Assembly: GCA_964561545.1 (NCBI GenBank)
Contig: CAZLQF010000002.1
Coordinates: 100,139-164,138 of the forward strand
Source: CAZLQF01 sp964561545
Lineage (GTDB): Bacteria; Bacteroidota; Bacteroidia; CAILMK01; CAYYUA01
Reading direction: 5' to 3'
Length of the DNA stretch: 64,000 bases
Shown: piece after piece, positions 59,602 to 64,000 of the stretch
Position numbering within the stretch: the stretch's first letter is position 1
Layout of the letters: each line of letters begins with the position of its first letter
The notes under the pieces: generated by a model
The model's input: only the letters and a program-made list of their open reading frames with translations
Told to the model about the DNA's origin: nothing
Databases searched by the model: none
Translations under genes and position numbers: made by a program

Positions 59602-61329
59602 TCAATTGACCATAGGAAGCCATTCGCTTCGGGCTAAATTCATACGCAAAGCCATTCCATAAAAAAGGTTATCATTACTTCGGGTTCCTATTTCACTAAT
59701 TACCTCCCTATAACGAACATCCAACTCTAAAAATAGGTTATGGCGTATTTGATAGGTGACCCAACCTTGTACTATGTTTAACTGCGTTGTAACGCCTTGC
59801 CCTACTTCATTACCAAGCTCTTGTTCAAAATTGTTGTAATCCTTAAAAATATTGCCTCCCCAATTGCTTTTACTACTATCAGCACCATAATTGGCATGGG
59901 TAAATTTAATGCCTGCTCTCAATTTCGAAAAAGGTTGAAATTTAATGTTACCTATTAATTCTGAGAAATTAGCGCCCAATGGATGGGCTAACTCATGATT
60001 GTAATGACTCCAATTGTTAACCGGATATTCACCACTAACCGAATAATGGGTATAATTGTAAGGCCGAACCCTATTATACTCGGCTTGAAGGTCGAGGTTG
60101 TTAATTCCAATTGCATCGATGTATTTGAAACCTGCTTGGTACCCATATTTATTGGCATAATGACCATTACCCGACCTAAGGTCATCAAATCTAAACTCAT
60201 TCAGCGTGAATTGACCATAAAGCTCAACTTGTTGTAAAGGCAGGTATTGTAAATTCAGGCCAACTAACATTTTGTCGGCATCACCAACCTGCTGCTCTAT
60301 GGCTCTATAAAAGATAACGGGGTTTAAGTAGCGTACATCAAAGTTCCTGCCAGCTCCTCTGTTATCGTGAAATACAACAGATTCAAAAAGGCCTAAATTC
60401 AAGTTGTCCAGTATGTCAATGCTTAAATAATGGATAGAAGAATATTTAGGAGGCAGGGGTCTACCTTGGTCCTGACCAACAACGGAGCCATAATTGTCCG
60501 TCATTCGAGCAAAGATGTTCTGGTAATTGAAGCGCCATACATCGGTATTGATCTTTAGGAATGTGTAGGGCGGTGCGTAATCTGAAAGCAATAAAGAACG
60601 CTGGCCATTGCCAATGAAATTCTTGTCGTGGCCGAATTGCATTGATATAGAATTGGAAGGACTAAACGTGATATAACCACGAGGTTTAAAAAAATCAACG
60701 CCATTGTCTCCAAAATCTTTCGTATAAGAAGCTCCTGGGTAGGACTCCTTTTTACGGTAAAAATCGAGCTGATGTTGAGCTGGTTGAATTTGGTTTTCAG
60801 ATAGGTAAGTGTAGAAACCTATTTGCTCATCTATAATCCCACGAACCTCTACTGCTCTTTTATTGGTAAAAAGTAAATCATCGCTTTGGCTCGATATGCC
60901 TCCTTTCAAGTATAGGCCTGGATTAATAAAAAGCGAAAAATGGTCTTCATGGACCTGGTAAAGATTGGCCTTACTCTTGTAAAAATGCTTAAGCACAGGT
61001 TTTTCACTATTGTTGATAGGCTTATCAGCCCATGGAAGGTTATTGTGCGCTAAATAATCCAAATTGAATTGATCAGCTTCTGAAAAAGCCAGATCAAACG
61101 TATCTAGCGATTGTACCAAATTTGCCACCTGGTCTCTTCTATAGGGCCTAATATCAGCAAACAGCGAATTGCGAAGATTGCCAGTTTTTATTTCATAGCG
61201 ATTGATAAGACTTTCAGAGCGCGTATTGTGTTTAAAATAAGTGCTTTGGGCTTTTAAGTCATTTTGAAAACCACTCCCTATGAGTAAATAGAGCGCTAAT
61301 AAGCTTATTATAACTTTAACTTTTATCAT
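59602..61329 (-). CDS. Capsule assembly Wzi family protein
   Basis: A 575-aa outer-membrane beta-barrel with signal KVKVIISLLALYLLIGSGFQNDLKAQ. Wzi in Escherichia is a lectin that attaches capsule to the outer membrane. Family-like signatures: PSNSISMQFGHDKNFIGNGQRSLLLSDYAPPYTFLKINTDVW, NYQNIFARMTD, YLSIDILDNLNLGLFESVVF, DVRYLNPVIFYRAIEQQVG and a strand-rich end. It is the largest gene of the minus-strand polysaccharide cluster, downstream of the sugar transferase by 145 bp. Confidence 0.88.
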   Translation of the reverse strand: MIKVKVIISLLALYLLIGSGFQNDLKAQSTYFKHNTRSESLINRYEIKTGNLRNSLFADIRPYRRDQVANLVQSLDTFDLAFSEADQFNLDYLAHNNLPWADKPINNSEKPVLKHFYKSKANLYQVHEDHFSLFINPGLYLKGGISSQSDDLLFTNKRAVEVRGIIDEQIGFYTYLSENQIQPAQHQLDFYRKKESYPGASYTKDFGDNGVDFFKPRGYITFSPSNSISMQFGHDKNFIGNGQRSLLLSDYAPPYTFLKINTDVWRFNYQNIFARMTDNYGSVVGQDQGRPLPPKYSSIHYLSIDILDNLNLGLFESVVFHDNRGAGRNFDVRYLNPVIFYRAIEQQVGDADKMLVGLNLQYLPLQQVELYGQFTLNEFRFDDLRSGNGHYANKYGYQAGFKYIDAIGINNLDLQAEYNRVRPYNYTHYSVSGEYPVNNWSHYNHELAHPLGANFSELIGNIKFQPFSKLRAGIKFTHANYGADSSKSNWGGNIFKDYNNFEQELGNEVGQGVTTQLNIVQGWVTYQIRHNLFLELDVRYREVISEIGTRSNDNLFYGMALRMNLARSEWLPMVN

Positions 61330-61474
61330 GGGGTTAATTAAGAGCTATAAGGATAAGTTTTAAAAGCTTTGAATCAGTTTTAACTGTTTAATCAAGCTTT
61401 TTATTTTATTGTTCCAATATTAGGAAGATTGTTTTATAATTGATTATAGATCTGGGCAAAAGGCCAGCCCTTGT

Positions 61475-62077
61475 TTACTGAAAAATCTTTTTCAAAGTCA
61501 AAAAAATAATTTTTAAGTCAGTTTTAACGGAAATTTTGGATATATACAATTTTCCCAACTCGATTTTTTGAGGCATTATTTCTTGGATGTATCGTTGTTC
61601 AGGATTTTCAGCATTTCCCAACAATTCGTTTTCATTGGCAAATTCAATGGATGCAAAATCTGTGAGGCCTGGTTTCACATTTAATACTTCTTTTTGTTCT
61701 CGGGTGTACATCTCCACGTAATGCCTTACTTCGGGCCTGGGGCCAACAATTGACATATCGCCTTTTACCACATTGATCAATTGGGGTAACTCATCAAGTT
61801 TAAATTGTCTTAAAAAATAACCTACTGCCGTTATACGGCTATCCCTGCCCCCAACTGTGATCAATCCCTTTTTATGAGCATCCGATACCATCGTTCGGAA
61901 TTTCCATAGCAAAAAATCCCGGTCATTTTTACCAACCCTTGCTTGCTTAAAAAAGACAGGCCCTTTGGAATCAACCTTAACGGCGAGGGCTATTAGCAAA
62001 AAAAAGGGGCTTAATAGCAACAGCCCTAAGCCTGCAAAAAATACATCAAAAATACGCTTAGCCCACAATGTAGTCAT
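61475..62077 (-). CDS. Initiating sugar-phosphate transferase (WcaJ/PglC-like)
   Basis: A 200-aa polyprenyl-phosphate sugar-1-phosphate transferase (PglC/WcaJ family). It attaches the first sugar-phosphate to undecaprenyl phosphate. One re-entrant N-terminal helix (RIFDVFFAGLGLLLLSPFFLLIALAVKVDS) and the catalytic motifs GPVFFKQARVGKNDRDFLLWKFRTM, RQFKLDELPQLINVVKGDMSIVGPRPEV and the C-terminal LTDFASIEF are present. It starts at ATG 62077; an ATG at 62095 would add six residues. Both overlap the upstream DegT gene, so the pair is coupled. The small size makes it PglC-like rather than WcaJ. Confidence 0.93.
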   Translation of the reverse strand: MTTLWAKRIFDVFFAGLGLLLLSPFFLLIALAVKVDSKGPVFFKQARVGKNDRDFLLWKFRTMVSDAHKKGLITVGGRDSRITAVGYFLRQFKLDELPQLINVVKGDMSIVGPRPEVRHYVEMYTREQKEVLNVKPGLTDFASIEFANENELLGNAENPEQRYIQEIMPQKIELGKLYISKISVKTDLKIIFLTLKKIFQ

Positions 62078-63266
62078 AGGCTGTTGATACGGCATTAACT
62101 ACTTCCTTAACTTGATCGGTAGTAAGCTGTGGATAAACCGGTAAAGTAACCTCTCTTGAGAAGTTATCATAAGCAACAGGATAATCTTTCATATGATAAC
62201 CCATGTTTTTAAATAGGGTAAGTTCAGGCAATGGAATGAAGTGAACATTGACATTCACATCCTGTTCAGCGATTTTGTCGATCATCTGGTCCCTTTGCGC
62301 TTCAGTAATTCCATTGATCCTCAGTAAAAATACATGGTATGCGCTTTCTTTATCCCCATCATTAAAAGGAGGTAATTGAGCCCAATCCTTATCCTTAAGT
62401 TCATTGTAATATTGATTAAACACCCTTTTCCTTTCTTCCAACAAGCGATCATACTTTTTGAATTGGGCTAAACCAATAGCGCCTAACACATCAGGCATGT
62501 TCCCCTTATAGCCAGGAAACAGAATGTCATAACGCCACCCACCGGCTTGCTGTTTGGTAAAGGCGTCTTTGGATTGACCATGAAGCATCATGGTGTTGAG
62601 TTTTTGGTAAATCGCACTGTTATCAAAAGGATGGGGCAAGTTGAGGGCAATACCACCGCCTTCAGCAGTAGTTAGATTTTTAACGGCGTGAAAAGAAAAA
62701 ATGGTAATGTCCGCTAAGCCGCCAGTACGTTTTCCATTATAAATTCCGCCTATTGAATGGGCCGCATCTGATAGGATTAAAATGCGTCCCAAATTTTCCT
62801 GGTGCTCATTATTGGGTTGAAATAGTTTTTTGATTTCCGGTTCTGCTACTAAATCATTCAAATTTTCATAATCACAAGGCCACCCTGCAATATCCACTGG
62901 CATAATGGCTTTTGTTTTAGGAGATACAACCTCCCTAACCTTATCTGGATCGATGTTAAAATCTTCTTTTACATCCACCATAACAGGTTTCGCACCACAA
63001 TGGATCACTGATTGAGCCGTAGCATTGTAGGTATAGGCAGGGACAATTACCTCATCCCCTTTGGTGATGCCAAACCAATGGAGCATCGCTGTTATACCGG
63101 TTGTTCCGGAATTTACGCAAAGAACATTGGGTATATTGCAGAAGTGGGCAAGTTTCTTTTCAAATTCCTTGGTTTTAGGGCCGGTCGTTATCCAGCCAGA
63201 CCGAAGCGCTTCATTGACTTCATTGATGACATCCTCATCAATGTAAGGCGGGGAAAATGGGATCAT
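62058..63266 (-). CDS. DegT/DnrJ/EryC1/StrS family sugar aminotransferase
   Basis: A 402-aa PLP aminotransferase for nucleotide sugars. PLP lysine Lys196 in FSFHAVKNLTTAEGGGIAL; LCVNSGTTGITAMLHWFGI, GDEVIVPAYTYNATAQSVIHCGA and ILSDAAHSIGGIYNGKRTGGLAD are family blocks. It makes an amino sugar (for example 3- or 4-amino) for a surface glycan; the position is not clear. In the WbpB-WbpE-WbpD route a DegT protein is the aminotransferase, but adjacency to a PglC-like transferase also suits bacillosamine-type sugars. It is the first gene of the cluster. Confidence 0.9.
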   Translation of the reverse strand: MIPFSPPYIDEDVINEVNEALRSGWITTGPKTKEFEKKLAHFCNIPNVLCVNSGTTGITAMLHWFGITKGDEVIVPAYTYNATAQSVIHCGAKPVMVDVKEDFNIDPDKVREVVSPKTKAIMPVDIAGWPCDYENLNDLVAEPEIKKLFQPNNEHQENLGRILILSDAAHSIGGIYNGKRTGGLADITIFSFHAVKNLTTAEGGGIALNLPHPFDNSAIYQKLNTMMLHGQSKDAFTKQQAGGWRYDILFPGYKGNMPDVLGAIGLAQFKKYDRLLEERKRVFNQYYNELKDKDWAQLPPFNDGDKESAYHVFLLRINGITEAQRDQMIDKIAEQDVNVNVHFIPLPELTLFKNMGYHMKDYPVAYDNFSREVTLPVYPQLTTDQVKEVVNAVSTAYDYIVG

Positions 63267-63406
63267 TTCTCTTGATTTAACGTGTTAATGTCAGAAATGT
63301 GTAAATAATTTTTTTGTTCTTTTTTAAACTTGTTAGCTATCGTTATTACTTTGCCACTATGTAACCGTCAGTCTTTGATTTATACCATCTTGCCATTCAG
63401 AATTTA

Positions 63407-63490
63407 GGGGGAGTGGAGCAAAAAAGAAAGAAAGATTTCTTTCTTTTTTAATAGTCTTAAACCACTTTTAAGACTATTGCTCCACCCCCC
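63407..63490. repeat. 84-nt palindromic unit folding as a three-way junction
   Basis: Three nested stems with no unpaired junction bases. The outer stem 63407-63419 pairs with 63479-63490 (12 bp, one bulged A, G5-rich). Stem A is 14 bp, 63420-63433 with 63436-63449 (A/G-rich). Stem B is 12 bp, 63450-63461 with 63467-63478, loop CCACT. No ORF. Ends read GGGGG...CCCCCC. Confidence 0.85.
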
Positions 63491-63495
63491 TTAAT

Positions 63496-63534
63496 GATGA
63501 ATCTCAGAAACGTGGGTCGTTCCTTAGATTCATC
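63496..63534. repeat. Short inverted repeat between the two palindromic units
   Basis: GATGAATCT (63496-63504) and AGATTCATC (63526-63534), a perfect 9-bp stem with a 21-nt loop. Confidence 0.75.
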
Positions 63535-63549
63535 GCTAACGGCTGCTAA

Positions 63550-63690
63550 GGGGGTGGCTCAAAAGCCTTAAGCCCTTAATTTATTATTTAAAGCTTTTAT
63601 TATAAATTTTATGATTCAGCTATTTATACTTTAATAATTGGCTTTTAAAAGTGAAAAATCTGCTTGATTTTTCACTTTTGAGCCACCCCC
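63550..63690. repeat. 141-nt MITE-like unit with perfect 16-bp terminal inverted repeats
   Basis: GGGGGTGGCTCAAAAG (63550-63565) is the exact inverse complement of 63675-63690. The AT-rich interior has further hairpins: an 11-bp stem 63650-63660/63666-63676, AAAAGCC/GGCTTTT (63561-63567/63640-63646) and AATTTAT/ATAAATT (63578-63584/63602-63608). No ORF. No clear target duplication. Confidence 0.85.
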
Positions 63691-63730
63691 ATGCATCCGT
63701 AAAGCTCTGAAGGACAAGAGGGAATCATCT

Positions 63731-64000
63731 TCAACCAACTTCATTGTTCAAGAACCTCCATTCCGGGTTCATACTTTCAATCAAAGCAATCTTCTTTGCT
63801 CTCGAATAACCTTTAATTTCCTTTTCCCTTTTAATTGCGTGCTTTACATACTGGTAACGTTCATAATAAACCAAATGATAGCAGTTGTATTTTCCGGCAA
63901 ATGTCTTCTTGTTGGATTTTGCATCTTGTTCATGTTCATGCATTCTTCCGGCAAGGCTATTGGTGACCCCGGTATAAAGGACACGTTTGGTTTTGTTTGT
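63731..64000 (-). CDS. GIY-YIG nuclease family protein (partial, continues beyond window)
   Basis: The frame is open to the window edge (90 codons visible, ...TNKTKRVLYTGVTNSLAGRMHEH...). An ATG at 63943 is internal. The GIY-YIG/URI domain core is present: YTGVTN supplies the IG/YxG half, GRMHEHEQ the catalytic Arg region, YNCYHLVYYERYQYVKHAIKREKEIKGYSRAKKIALIESMNPEWRFL the rest, with the metal-binding Glu in REKEIKG. Small ~95-aa GIY-YIG proteins are abundant and often multi-copy in Bacteroidota; the function is unknown. It ends 41 bp from a palindromic unit (63690). Confidence 0.88.
   Translation of the reverse strand, partial: TNKTKRVLYTGVTNSLAGRMHEHEQDAKSNKKTFAGKYNCYHLVYYERYQYVKHAIKREKEIKGYSRAKKIALIESMNPEWRFLNNEVG

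Noticed and set aside
59366..59623. 85-aa minus-strand ORF between Wzi and WlbA-like genes (overlaps the Wzi stop)
   Set aside because: The composition (LLQHFFFLCYVKDFLPSF) is unlike neighbouring proteins, there is no promoter, and the start lies inside the Wzi gene. Probably non-coding; not listed as a gene.
63407..63690. Simple transcription terminators as an explanation of the palindromes
   Set aside because: The stems are not followed by T-tracts on either strand in the usual position, and three separate structures over 280 bp exceed what one terminator needs; a transcriptional role is not excluded.
1..64000. CRISPR array, prophage, plasmid origin or rRNA operon
   Set aside because: Not found: no regularly spaced direct repeats, phage structural genes, replication initiator or rRNA were seen. 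The only RNA gene recognised is tRNA-Glu.

Overview
The window looks like chromosomal DNA of a Bacteroidota bacterium, most likely a free-living (probably marine) member of the order Cytophagales. Evidence: Bacteroidota-type promoters (TAnnTTTG, often with a TTG about 17-22 nt upstream) in front of many genes; two secreted proteins with C-terminal type IX secretion (T9SS) sorting domains; phylum-typical small families (IPExxxVDY protein before pyruvate kinase, DUF3098 after ftsX, DUF4294, BT_3928-type DoxX protein, COG3014 lipoprotein with LpoB); many SPII lipoproteins; and weak Shine-Dalgarno signals with several TTG or GTG starts. There is no rRNA operon, prophage, CRISPR array or intact insertion sequence. 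Most of the window is core genome.

Layout. 1-3600: the 3' part of menC, a decayed IS4-type transposase, thioredoxin, an OmpA lipoprotein-like envelope protein and a tRNA-Glu. 3700-9740: envelope and secreted proteins (NTF2-like lipoprotein, YiiX-type cysteine hydrolase, azurin, a secreted putative metal-dependent amidohydrolase and a secreted PNGase F-like protein). 9780-15000: SDR epimerase, sucC, a Sua5/YrdC protein, a PKD lipoprotein, DUF4294 and a small acidic protein. 15070-19080: arginine decarboxylase divergent from an arginase-family hydrolase, then saccharopine reductase. 19140-23000: ftsX, DUF3098, uppP, truB, ribF. 23030-25415 (minus): a low-molecular-weight phosphatase, the diadenylate cyclase cdaA and folP. 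25690-28585: DoxX/ABC permease pair and a lipoprotein. 28690-35280: queuosine-precursor transporter, SSAT-like acetyltransferase, lysC, rarA, an ABC exporter and a CpsB-type phosphatase.

35490-43905: pyk and IPExxxVDY divergent from acpP-fabF-rnc, then a ThiE/TenI protein, purN, purH and mreB. The usual mreC does not follow mreB; a convergent COG3014 plus LpoB lipoprotein pair sits there instead. 46270-50940: small coiled-coil, DnaJ-membrane and 4-TM proteins, an esterase, an M42 aminopeptidase and a YqaA-family membrane protein. 51050-57620: a BIG2-type lipoprotein with a poly-Asn linker, then a large periplasmic TPR protein and a beta-barrel protein that appear to form an envelope pair. 57730-63270 (minus): surface-polysaccharide genes (DegT aminotransferase, initiating sugar transferase, Wzi, WlbA-like dehydrogenase, WlbB-like acetyltransferase).

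The most unusual sequence is at the right edge, 63407-63690. It holds three palindromic units, one of which folds exactly into a three-way junction and another of which has perfect 16-bp GC-rich terminal inverted repeats. They lie directly downstream of a GIY-YIG endonuclease gene. This is the best candidate for an undescribed mobile or structural element, but no mechanism is shown by the sequence itself.
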